Shown here piece by piece: positions 26,500 through 40,100 of a stretch of DNA of 64,000 bases. Within the stretch, counting starts at the first letter, position 1. Every line of letters starts with the position of its first letter. Below the pieces are notes generated by a model. The model was not told where the DNA came from, ran no database searches, and saw nothing but the letters and a program-made list of their open reading frames with translations. The translations under genes and the position numbers were made by a program. Origin of the DNA: Piper betle (Eukaryota; Streptophyta; Magnoliopsida; Piperales; Piperaceae); contig JAURVB010012371.1 of assembly GCA_033002965.1 (NCBI GenBank), positions 87,437 through 151,436 on the forward strand. The letters run 5' to 3'.

Positions 26500-29400
26500 T
26501 AATTGGTTTAAATCACTTAAATTAGCAGTGTTTACTGTTTAAGAAAATAATTATAACAATAAGTTATTTATTTTAATTTATATGGATTACATCAATTGAA
26601 CAAAGCTTGAACGAGTTTGTTGTAACACTTATTATAACAAATTCTTAGCCCCACCAATGATCATATTTTTTCAATTTTTTATTATAAAAAGATATTTTCA
26701 ATTTTGAAAATTAAATGCTATATGGAATTTACACGTTATCATAAAGCAAAAAATGAGAAATTTTTTAATAATTAACTACTCATTAATTTCTAGTTAAATA
26801 AGACACACTTTTATTAATAAATGAGGAACTTAAATTTATCTTAAATAAAAAGTAAGAGAACCTGTCAATAAAAATATGATTAATATGAAATAAAAATAAA
26901 ATAAATTATAAATAATTAAAATTTAAATATATCTTTTAGATATCATGTTATTATCATTTATTTTATTTTTTTAATGAAATAAAGATGAGAATTTATCTAT
27001 AATATAAGTGGTGTATAGCATAATATCTTGACTAGTTTAAATAAAATTTTAAATCAATTCAACCAAATAAAATAAAAAACCAAACTAATCTTCTTCTTTT
27101 TTACAAGAAAAAAGAAAAAAGAAAAAATCAGCAACAGAAGTGTTCAATTTTAACAGCCTATGACGAGATTGGTAAATTAAATTATGATTTATGGATGATT
27201 AGATTAGACATATATTATATTTTCGTATCTTCGATATTTCGACAAAAGAAAATAGTGCGTGAACAGCTACCAAATCACCCAAACCACAGCACACTCTCGG
27301 CCCAATCAGCTAAAACAATCTCACTCTTCATAGCGAACGAAATTAGCTGACCGTTGTGATTTTTTTTAAGGGTTTAGTAAGTTGACATAAAAATAATAAA
27401 AATGAAAAAAAATCATATGAAATAACACGAAAATTTTAAAATTTTTTAATATATTTGGATAATCAGAAAATAAAATAAAAATAAAACATTTATTCTCATG
27501 TACGCTTTTTCTAATTTTTTTTAGTAAGAAAATATTATTAAAAATTTTTTTACATAAGTTTATTTTAACCAAAATTTAAAAAAAAATTGACTAAATTTTA
27601 AGACATCAAACGCCGAAATTCGAAAAGCACACATCCAATCCAACATACGCCTGTCATTAAATAGTCTATTATAACGAGGTTCTTACAAACACCTCACACA
27701 TTTATTTATCATTAAATAGACTTCAAAATATATATTTTATATCTCGAAGTCGATTTAATAGTGAAAAATATTATGAGTTACTTGTACTAAATTGATTATA
27801 TCATATGTTTGAAACATTAACCTGAGCTAAAGCTGAGATTAAGTTTCTAAGTTATTCTCATTTGTGCCTGTCAAATGAGGATCTAGTGTACAAAAATATC
27901 CAACATACGCCCTCGTATCAATACTAGATTGACAAAGAGGTTGTTTTATCTCGCGGCGGCTCTCAACCCCTGACAAGGATGGCCTCTACCCATGACGGTG
28001 ACGGCATCTCCTTGATCGTGACGATATAACAGCATCGCCCACACGATAGCAAAGGTGGAAGGCAACAACAATGACCTCCAAACCATTCATTTCCCTTTTC
28101 ATATACCATAAGGCCGACCTCCTACAAAACCCACTGCAGATCAAACTGTTGTTCTATTTTTTAATCTTTGCCATGTTTTATCTGTCAAGATTAGAGTTAT
28201 ATCTGTAAATATTAGAACTTTTACAAGAGTATCAAGGTTCGTAAAATATTTATGAAGATTACGAAAAAAACTTTCACCGGGTAGCCGATCCGATCACATG
28301 GCCAGAACTAGCTGCCAGAATAAAAATAAAATTGTTCCAAACCATTCAGCTAACATTCTTTTCTTTTTATCGCCGGCGAGCTTGCTACAGTGGCAGCGGC
28401 CGTGGAAGGGAGTGGGTGGGGTAGTTTTTTTTTAGATTTAGTATGGGTTATCGTTGTAATTAGATTATAAATATGTAAATAGAATTCATCAATTTTTAAT
28501 ATTATAAATAGAATTTCATATACGTTTTTTTACAATAATTAAATATAAAAACTTATATTCAATAAATATTAATAGACTAATGGAGTGAAAATCAACCACA
28601 ATATAAATAAAAAGTCTTAAAAGTGATGAGACAAAATAAATTTCAGTGCTATAATAAAAACGGGTTAATTAGATAAAATATAAAAGTAGGTAACTTCTCA
28701 ACCATAAATATTTATAATATTTAGTCGTAAAAAGATATATAGTAAAAAATGGCGATAATAATTGAATTTTAATTAGAATAAAATGAATATTGACCATATA
28801 TTTAATATAATAAAATTTTCCAATAAAAATAATAAGAAACTTCGGACATATTAATTGTCTGATTTATTTGTTTAAGTTTCAAATTTATATAATCACAAAT
28901 ATTGTAAACTGGAGGAAAGTGATATGAATTTTTCGTACATAAAATTTATTTTAATTTCCTTGATATCTAAAATTTACCCTCACGCGCAAAATACTTTTAA
29001 AATATTTTTAAGAAACATAAACATTTTTTCCTTTAAAAATAAACTACTTATTAGAAGGTCTTACTGACAGATATTAATGGAAACCCAATAAATAACCAAA
29101 GAAACATATGTAGTAACACCCATTTATTAAAAGTTTAAAGATGTTACAAAATTATTTAATTTCCTTGATATCTAAAATTTAGCCAGTGCTAGATACTTTT
29201 AAAAGATTTTTAAGAAACAAATATTTTTTCCTAAAATAACCTATTATTAGAAGGTCTTACAGAGATATTATGTAAACCCAATAATCCAAAGAAACATAGG
29301 TAATAACACCATTTATCAAAAGTTTAAAAATGTTACAAAAATATTTAACATATAAACCACAAATATTTTCTTTATTAACATAGTAAAGGATCAGTTTGAA

Positions 29401-30900
29401 TCAAGTCTTGGCAAACAATCAATTTATTTTAGTTATTTTCAAGGGTATAGAATCACAAATGATTTGCTTAAAATTTAAGAATTGTCTCTTTGAGTGAGTG
29501 TATTAAACTCCAATTACGCTTATAAAGGAGCTAATTAAAGATTCCCTCTCAATGGACCATCGATATATAATAAATTATGAATGCTATCTAACACATAATC
29601 AACAAACTAGTTTCCAAGCATAATACATGCAACTCAGTTGTTTGGCTTGAACTCATACTTACTATTTCAAAGATCGAATAGCTATTCGACTTATAACTTG
29701 TAGCTCAATGAATTATGAACATAAAGCACACAAAACCTTACCTCCACTCCCTTAAAAATTAAATTTGATGTGTTCCAACCTAAAAGTATATTTAACTTCA
29801 CTTAATTGTCTCTTAATTATCTTGCTGCCTATGTCTACTTATATAACTCATGTAACATATTCAGGTGCTTACCTCATATAGCTATAGCTCCTAATCAGAC
29901 CATATTTAAGTGGGTCCCACTGCCTAAAATTCACATAGATAAATGTAAAGACAAATAATAAAGATAATTATAAATTTTAAAATCAATCTCATGGTTTTTA
30001 TCTTTTCATCTTATTTTCTAAAGTTCCTGTAAAAAATAAATGCTAAATATTTTTAAACTATTGCATTTTTAAAAATCTAAAAATAAATCATATATTGATA
30101 AAAAAGATAAAATTTTATCAACCTACTCCTTATTATGCATTCAACTTTACATTTTATAAGACCAACAAAAATTATTAAAATTAGAAGTGTATGTCATATA
30201 AATTATGTGGGGTATAACTTACCTCAGTTTTTTCAGTATTCTAACAGAACACCACTTTGCCATTAAATAGGAAAAAATTTCAATATAAGCGGCGAGTTTT
30301 AACATTGTAGAGCTATCATAGGGTTTTGCTTGGCTCAACCCGAAACTAAATGAATCAATAACATATCAAATTTGATCACATATAATTACATTTCAAACTG
30401 CCCAAACTCAGGTCACAAAAATATGACCACATGTCAATCCAAATTTGCACTAGTTCATAAAAAATTGAACATGAACAAAGTGATACGATTGGAACAAAGT
30501 GTTTATTAATTTGAAAACAAGTTAAATATGAACAAAAGTTATACGTTTGGAACAAAGCGATGCCCAACCAAGCTGCTTGTTAACATCCTAATGATGCCTT
30601 AAGAAGACATCCTGCTTGGGTGTCAAAAAAATACAAACAAACAAATGAATCAGGTTCAAGTCTGCGACGAGCAACCCCTCACGCCCGCCTTGGGAATACA
30701 ACATGTTCTTGGTGTAGGCTAGGAGGGAGCAGAAACAGAAACACCAAATATTGTGTACGATATTGGGAAAACATCTGTTTCACCTTTAAAGAAACACCTA
30801 AAACCCAAAATGATCAAAATGTAAACTGCATACAAGCCAAGAAATTACACTAGACCAAGACAAGGCCCCAAATTCTGCTAAATTATATCTTAAATTATTC
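26500..30900. other. AT-rich intergenic region
   Basis: About 4.4 kb of AT-rich sequence with no gene I can support. The only structure seen is a tandem duplication at 28953-29345 and a somewhat less AT-rich island around 27950-28400 with no recognised content. The right end probably includes the 3' UTR of the PHD/GNAT gene. Confidence 0.55.
28953..29345. repeat. Tandem duplication, ~205-bp unit
   Basis: The first unit starts at 28953 (AATTTCCTTGATATCTAAAA) and the second at 29158 with the same string. Shared strings in order include TTTTTAAGAAACA, TTAGAAGGTCTTAC, CAAAGAAACATA and AAAAGTTTAAA. The second copy has several small deletions, so the duplication is not recent. Confidence 0.8.
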
Positions 30901-31127
30901 TCTTCAATATTTCAATAATATCAAGCACTCAAAAATATATTTTTTGAGTAGCAAATATTGTCATCTGTACAAGTCAAAAAAATTACATCCGTTATGTCCC
31001 TGTACAGAAAGAGACAGACAAAGGAACAAAAAGGGCGGGGGGGCGGCTGGCCAAGAGAAAAAAACAACGAATGCACTACAAAAAATGGTGTGCTTCCTAC
31101 TGACAAAAAAAGGGGGCGATGTCTGCA

Positions 31128-34100
31128 TCAGCTGCCCTCGACTTTACACTTCGGGACCAACTTGTGAAGCATTGAGGTCCCTTGGAATGTCGTCACCGGA
31201 GAATCCTTTGCATACTCAAAAACCTGCAAAGACAAAGTTGATTGAAAGGCATATTTAACCATTACTTGCAATATCATACACGCCAGTAGAATTTCATGCA
31301 GTATACAAACCTCATCCTGATTTACTTTCAGGAAGCCAAACTTATTTTTCCATATAGACTCCACTTCATCAGCCGCAGGCAGCATAAGATGCTTTACATT
31401 CAGCGACACAAGCAGTTTTTCAATACAAGAAAATAATGTTTGGAAGTAACCCTGCGGCAAATTAGCTTTACAAATCAGTCTCAGGCTTTACAGGGATATA
31501 AAAAGATGAAGCCCCTACTGATAAAATCACATGTTTAAGAAAATAATCACATCGTGTCACTCAATTTCATTGGCTCTCATTCATAATGTTTAAAACAATG
31601 GTTTGGTTCAGTAAAATAGATGAGGACCAGTTACGTTTTTCAAATCCAAGTCAAAATCATAAATATTTTTGACCAACAGATAAAGCAACTAGCCGGCTAA
31701 AAGGTAGCATAAAATATCATGGTCACATACTACCATAAAATGTTTTATGTATAAAAAAAGGCATCTTAATGCTACCTGGCCCTGATTTTCAGGACTTGTT
31801 GCAACCAGTGGAAGTTCAGCAGCATTCTGTCCGAGTATGCGAAGAATACCAGCTGACACAACTTGCGAACTGCAAAATCGATATTGTCAAAAAGTCATTC
31901 ATTCAAGAATGGAAAAGCAAAATAACCAAATATAGAATTCATACTTCACAGTCAGTACAGCACAATACATCCCTCTAAAATCTTGATCCCTCACTGTCCG
32001 TCTGCCAAACGGGAAAATTAAACATGTGAAGACACTAGACACAACAACAACAACAACAGGGGAAAAAAAGAGCTTTCCTCACCCATAAACCATGGACGGA
32101 ATCAGATCTCGACCAGTCAGTGAGTCCACAATAGGATCAAAACATTCCTAAACAAAATCCACAAGAAAAATGCTCTTAAGGACTGTCCATGCTATAAGAA
32201 ATAATAAGCAAACAAAAATGTAATTAATGGTATAAATTATGTAATATGTATAATTTTAACTTACATGGAAAATTGCAACAGCTTTGGAAAGAATTGATCT
32301 GTTATCTGAAAAAGTAGCATTTTTACCACTAAGAAGTCTCCACCTCACATCACAATCTGCATCAACACCAAAATTATTGTCCCCTTTTGGCTTGATATTA
32401 CGACACAGTGAACTTGAAAGCTTTTCTGGTCCATCAAGTATGATTTTCTGCAAGGAGTCATAAATGGAGCTGCATTCCCCACAACAAAACCAGTTCCCTT
32501 TTGGAAGTTCCTGTTAAACCATTCCACTAACCTGAGATAATTTAACATATAGGTATAATCTATAATTAGAAGCTACCATCATAGACAATAAAGCTAATGA
32601 AGGAAAAAAATCAACACCAGTGCTTGTTATTCAACTCTAACAAACCTAAAAATCAAGAAGATGGCTATTTCCCCACAAACACACATAGGATACAAAAATA
32701 CAAGAGCTGCACAAGAACTAAAACCAGGATCACAGCAATGCTTTCATCCATTGAATCCACTGGCTGCATACTTCCTTAGAAAGATAGACAAAAGAAGCTG
32801 ATAGCCAATGAGCAGGGTGAATTAAGATACAACTTAGTGCGATTGCATTGGAATTCTTTGCTTTTCTTTTAGATAAAAAACACTAGAATCAACATCACTA
32901 TCAACCAAAACCACAATGGCCAAGCTTGGGGACATGTATTCATCAGATTCCTCTTATCAATAATTATCTAGATAAGAAACTGCAATCATACTAACTTGCT
33001 TTATCCCACTACTAGAGGACAGGTTAAAAACAAGCAAAATATAGTTCTCAATCATTACGTTACATCATTGAAGCTCCGTCATTATTCTTGACGCATTTAT
33101 AGTAAATTCATGGCTGGGAGTCCAATCATAGACATTAAGCTAGAGTATATCTCCTTTTCCCACAGTCAACTTCAGAGTCAAAGGCGCCCACTTTCCATTC
33201 TTTATATGGAGGCTCTATTTGTTATGTTTGAGAGGAACACTCTGACAATTTCTCATATGCTTTTGGCTGATGACCTATTTGTATTTTCTGAAGGCAGTAT
33301 TTGATCAACTACTTGTATAAAACAAACCCTATTGGAGTTCTCTTCTTTTGAGGTTTTGAGGCTAAATCTATGAAAAGTTTTATTTTCTTCTCTCAAGCTA
33401 GTGAGCCCAAGAATAAAACCACCTCCATCTTTAATAACAGTATGATAGAGCTTCCTTTCTATTATTTAGGTCTTCCACTGATATCTAAAAAACTCTTATA
33501 TGAGATGTAACAAAATTAGAGCCAAAATTAACGGATGGGAGTCATGATTTATCTCACCTATGGCACGTTATGAACATGGTAGGTGTTTAATTTAGCATCT
33601 TATGTATATTTTGTATTTTCTTGGCCTAGGAGTTTTCCTTTTACACATTCACAGTTTTATTTTAAGTTGTTTTCCTTCAATAAATAGATTCTAATTATTG
33701 TATGATTTCCTTTTTATGTTTGGGTTCCTATTAAAGGAGGAAACCCTCAGCTGTATATATGTACTCCATTCCAATCAATAAAGTAGTTAAAATTTTTAAA
33801 TTTGAGAGTTATATCTTGTGTGCCTTTTGGCTGGTGCATCCATTTGGTGCTGATGCCAAACTCCTTGCAATAATTACCATGGTGAAACCACCAGTGCCGA
33901 GACCAGCAAAACCCTGATTCTCAACTATTCATAACCACCACAAATTCCTTCCCTGCTGCTTCTTGGCTCCTTCAACCCGCTGTATTACCCATACTGCATC
34001 TTGGCTCCTTTGAAATCACATGTTCCCTGTCTGCTGCTTGGGCGGCCCATCTGTAAAGTTGTCACCTTTGCATTGCTCAAGTAAACAAATATCCATTACT

Positions 34101-37100
34101 GAACTGATAAGTTCATGCGCGTTGGACGCCCATCTTTTGGTTGTCACTACCTACAAACGCTGCCCCTATCTTGCTGCCTTAGTTATTAACAATATGCAGC
34201 TTGCCGACCACCCTTCTCTTGCTGCTTTCAAACCATAGGTCAAAGTTCTGGGTTTTGACCAAAGGCTGAAGATTGCACAGTAACAGATCTGCCATCATTT
34301 ACTTATCCTATTTGGGCCCCAAATCAGGTACATGGGCTTTCGCTCATTGTTCTTGTTTGGTGTTTTGTTTCTCTAACATACCTCAATATATATATATATG
34401 TTAGTTATGTTGCTGGAATCATACCTTTCAGCCAACCTACATTGTTAGCCAAACCCATGAACCAAATTTGTCCACTCAAAGCCCGCCACTCACTGCAAGA
34501 TTTTCTCCTCTATTTACATTATTATTTGAGTCTTAAATAGTGTGTCCTAATCCAATACTTGTTCAAGTCTCCGGCCTCTTTGTCCTGCTTCACTTATTGC
34601 TAAATCTAAATATTGAACTTCTAGTTTTAAGCTTCCCAAGAGGCTCCTCAATCATACTTTCAAGCTTTTGTTGGCTTTTCTTGAAAGGATAAAGCTGAAT
34701 GCAGAAGCTTTCATAATGTTAATTGGAAGAAAGTCTACAAAACCTTCAATGAGGGGTCTTGGAGTTCATGATTTATCATGTTAACTTGGCAAATCTTGGC
34801 AAGCTCTTTTGGAAAGTTCTTACTAATAAAAGTGAATCCATGGTGTTTACATTCCAAATCATTCCATCTGGTTTGTTCTACCTCACTTTCCCTCTCATTC
34901 TTGGGATTGTTTTTACAAGATTGGAGATGGTAGCCTCATTCAGGTATGACTTTATCCTTGGGTAGACCATTCTCCCCTCCTATCAAAATTTGGTAACAAA
35001 ACGTAAGGGCGTTCTTAGTCATGACCCTTGCTGAGACAATTGTCAATGAATATTGGGTACTTTCAACAGATACCTTATCTACTGAAGAGGCTTTGACTTT
35101 TCTAAATCAACACATCCCAACCTTCTCCAAATCTCATGTCCCCCTCCAATTGATTTTCCCTTAAGAGTTGTTGGAATTTTTTGCATGCTTATCATAATTG
35201 TCCACTGGCATTCTCTTCTATGGTTCAAAAACCTATCAAACAAGAACATATAAAACAAGCAAGTTTTCATTGTCTAGCCTGTTATGCCAAAGAGGTCGAT
35301 TCATTGCTAAAGAGACCACTTGCCAATTGATGTTCCTTGTGCACGGAATCAAATAAAACGTAAATATCTTCTTTGGGTACTTGTAGATTTCCTTTTAGAA
35401 AGTCAAATCCTCCATAAATGTCATATTCAACATAGGGCAGCGCTCTCCTTCATATTCTTTATGTGGTCAAAATCCACATTCTAGCATTCTTATAAAGCCT
35501 CTTTTCATCACCTTCCTTGCCTTATTTAGTATGAGTGCAACAAGAGAATCTTCCATGGCATTGCAACCCATCAAGAGACTTTTGCTTCAACAATTATATC
35601 CAATATTCAATTCACCACCAATGTTCCTAATTAAAAGCAAAAAGTTCTAAATATATATAACTTTCTTACCGACTTTTAGGTGTAGAATTTTGTGCCCCTT
35701 GCCTTGCACCGGTAGTGGCTTAGGTAGCATGTGATATTTCCCTTCTAGTTTTAATTGAATTTTAACTTCATAAAAAAGAACAACTTCAGAGTTCAACCCT
35801 TTTTAAGATAAGGTGGAAAAAAACAAAAAGAGAATATCCTATACGCCCTTGTACAGATTGAAAAGTAATTGTCCAAGCAACTAACAAATATAACTCACAA
35901 TTTTCTAGAAAGAAAGTATTTCCTACCAATACAAGAGAAATAGAAGAAACAGCAAGAACAAGCTTCTTTAAAGAGCCTACATATATTGATCATCCACATA
36001 TACGTACCTTTAAATCCCCCATGTTATGATCCTTCAAGCACCCAACATGGTACTCCTTTTCACACTGAAAAAAAGGCAAATCTTCATGGGCTAGCACGTC
36101 AAAAGACATCCAAAAATGTCAATGGCATCCAAGCATACCCAATGTAAAAAGCCAATAAGTAAAAATAAGAAACTGTACTTGATCACAAAGAATAACTGCA
36201 CGTGGCCCAAATTTTTTGCTAAAACATGCTGCCTGAAAGATAGGAAGGTCGTTATGTCAAAAAAGAGATGGAACTAAAAATTATTAAAAAAAAACGAGAA
36301 TTGCAATGATATGCAAATTATCTAGTCTCTAGAAAAGCTTTTAACAGACCTGCACAAAATGCAGCAACTTGCATCAGCCACCGGAGGTTTGACTTCAACA
36401 ATACGAATACATCTCCGAGTTATCTGTTCTATTGAGTCAACACCTAAAACTCTTCCAGCTGCTATTGCATTTACATTTTCTCTACAAATTTTTCTCTTTG
36501 CATCATGCTTTCGCAGTACTTGCAGTACCATTTACCCCGAGGCACACATGCAAGCCAACACAATCTGTAAATACCAAATCATGGAAATTAAATAAATAAT
36601 GAAACAAAAAATTATATCCCTTGAAATAAATATTCTGAACAAAACTTCATAAAAATGCTTTCTCTACAGAAAATTAAAAAAGAATTCAAAAGAACAAAAA
36701 TTGTTTAAAATCTATTAAGAAAACTGGACCTAAATCCCTAAATTATCATTGTTCACTGCAGAGGGCTCATTGCTAGAGCTGAAGCACACAGTCACACACC
36801 AGCTCAAATGTTCACTTTCATGACAATTTGGTATTTACAACATCATGTCTATCACAACTAGTAATGATGGTGGACATGATGTAGTAGATGCAAAATATAT
36901 CAGATTGAGCTTTTCAAGAAGAGGAAAAACAATGTGTTTACCCTTATGAAAGGCCCTAGGGCACAGATCACAAAGTAAAGGTCTCCACCATCAAAACAAA
37001 TAGAGCATAGATCATCATTGTCATTAGACGAGTGCTTGCGCCCTTAGAAAGGGAAAGTGATAGTTCATGAAGTGATACTCCATTGGATGTATAGATATTC

Positions 37101-40100
37101 AAATATCTGATAAACAATGTAAAAAGTCATGGTTAGCAGGAAACTTAAAAATGAGAAGCAACAATTTGGTTTTGAAGATACGGTTTCGTCGAGAAGCCCA
37201 TCCAGCATGCGCCTCAAATTGTGATGGACTGACCTAAAAATGTAATGGAAGGGATCTCAATCAGAACAAAGATTACTCTTGAGACAATGGTATTCAAACA
37301 GCTGGTAAGAATAAAATTATACCTCGGTGTTGCAGCAACGACAGAAAATTCCATTTCCCTGTTTGTAACCTTCAAGTAATTTCTGCAGACAAGCAACTTA
37401 TTATTATTTAGCCAAAAAGTTGACCATAAAACAAATATAAATTATTTACTGAAAAACTGGCCTTTAAAATTACCCGTCCGCAGTTATAATAGGCAACTTC
37501 AGTTCCATCAGGAAGTGCATCTTCTGAGAAAACCAATTTATGCAACCCTAAATCCCTACAAGGAATAAAACAATTGAGAACATCAAATAACATGCAAACT
37601 ATATGCAACAAATTTATCACCAAAAATTAAATACTCACTTCTTTGTAACCCTTCCAAGAGAAATCTTTTTCTGAGAAGATTGCTTTGAAGCACTGTTCAC
37701 ACTATTGGGTGTTAATATTGGCTTTGGGGATGACCTGACACAACCAAATAAAGTTTATCAACCACTTCCACATGTTTCATCTACTGGATAATATCAACCC
37801 ACTCATGGACATTAATTCTATACACATTAATTACCTCTCGAACACAATAAATATCCTACATATTTAAGGTATATATGAGGCAAATAAATAACAAAAAAAC
37901 ATATTTTGTAGCAACTAAACCTAAAACCTCTGCCTTATACTACTTTTAGCTGACCACAGCTAAAACTTACTAACCTTAGAGAAAAAAATATGCTAAATCT
38001 GTGTATCAACAAACAACGAGAAATATCTAGTAAACACGGTATAAACATATATACACATGTACGTAACAGGCCATTTATAAATAATAACTGCTTCATTAGT
38101 CAGTTCCCAACCACAAGTTCTTTGGCATAAATGCATTGGTATTGAATTCTATTAAATCACCCTCATATTTGATTATTTTCAGCTAAAACAAGTGCTCTTT
38201 CTCTGAAAGCAAATACAAGATTTCTCAAATGTCCCAAACAGCAAATTCCTCGCATAATTCTATGTAGAGAACACTTGGCTCGCCTTTTTCTGTTTTATCT
38301 AGTATGCTGCCTCACACAAATTGAGAGCATATGAGCTCATGTAGAGCAGAAGAGTGCGTTTCATGTAAAAAATTAACTTATTCCAAAAACAAGTTATGTA
38401 TACTATAAAAAATCTGACTCAAGGACAAAGTATTCACAACAGTGGTGAACGCAAAAGCATTTCACTTTCCCAATTAACAAATTATAAACTCGGTGCATGA
38501 AAATCCGTCATTTGAAATGTATAGATATGCTCTCTATTTCCCAATTCCCAACCACAAGTAGATAATGCAATGACAAATGAAAGTTCCCAAGAATTTTTAC
38601 AAGCCCATCAATTTAGACAGAAGGTTAAAACTAGGTGAAAAAAATACATTATTGCCCAAAAGCCAACCCTAATGAAAATGAAAACAAACATTGTATAATA
38701 GACATTAACAATCACCTCCAGCCAACAGGATTTGGAACTACTTAAGGGTTGCAATGATACACCAGAAATTAAAAAGGCTATCTTTGCCAAGATAGTAAAC
38801 AGGTAGATACATTAAAACTCCCAATACCAGAACCGTGAGATCCTCTTTACAAGTGATCAAATGCTTGGAAATATGCTGAGTACAGTTAGTACCTAACACT
38901 ATAAAGGAAACAAATTGTTATTTATTCCAGTTAATTATCAGCCAATGTTAAATGTATCCAAAACAACATCTCTTCTCTATTAAAGTCAGCCATGTAGTTT
39001 TTCGTATCACTTCATCAAAAACACAAAAATTACCAGAACTTAATACATTGTTTCCCTTAAACTCCACTTTGCGTCCTATAAAAGATCTAATGGCGTTCAC
39101 GTCAATGTTGCAAGCTGTTCTATATATAATAAAATAACATAAAGTGGAAGCATCAAGTGCGTACCAGGCTTTACTGTCAATTTCACCAGCAAGACTTCTC
39201 TTATAAAGCTTTCCTTCAAGCTTTATTGACATAATAGACATATTATCTCCACTCTGTGATGAAATACATGATTCTAACCAAGGAAATTAAAAACTCAATT
39301 AATAAATAACACCATATTAACAGTTGTTCATATATTGGAATAAAAAACGCTAGTATTATCTCCCAAACAACTTTCATGCCGCAATACAAAAAGGTATATG
39401 ATGACAATGATTATAAAAGCTTCAGGCTTCATCCCAAATCCACCCTTTTGAGGGTCAGAACATCAACAGGTCCTTGCATAAAAGCATACCACTTTGGTTA
39501 TGCTTGATTTGAGCTATTGGTTTAATTGTCCAAACAATCAATTGGTGACACAAAATTCACGTTGCCAAGCCCAACCCAGCTAGGATAAGGTAATGATCAT
39601 GATGATGATGGCGGCAGTGGTGGCAATCATGGTGATGATGATGACAATGATGATGATGAAGATGATGATGATGACAATGTTGTTGATGATGATGATGATG
39701 TTGATGTCACAGTGATGGACATGATGATTGATATATCATAAATACATACAACATGTACTAAAATTCATAGAAAAAAGATGCAAGAATAAAGTTCAGAAAC
39801 ATGTAAGTATCCAGAGGTAGAATACACTAAACTATAGAATAAAGATTTAAGATTTTTTCCTAAAAAAGAAAAGTAGCTATAGAACTCGCGTTTCAAAAAT
39901 ATCAGAAACACCTTTGAAATTTTTATGCACCACCAGTTTCCCCTACAGAAAAATGCTGTAGAAAAAAAAACCAGAATCGTCGGTTCACCTTTAGAATTAG
40001 CAAAAGAAGGAATGGCATGTCGAATAGTAGTTTCTAGCATGTCAACGGGTACACTGCAACATGCTCTTATTACATCTCCTACAGACCTTCCGTTGTCCAA

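Noticed and set aside
38948..39241. Possible missing exon of the PHD/GNAT gene (97-codon frame)
   Set aside because: No Cys-pair or Tify-binding-domain residues expected at this position and no convincing splice pair that restores phase.
39595..39733. Aspartate-rich coding repeat
   Set aside because: It is a GAT microsatellite in an intron with no splice signals.
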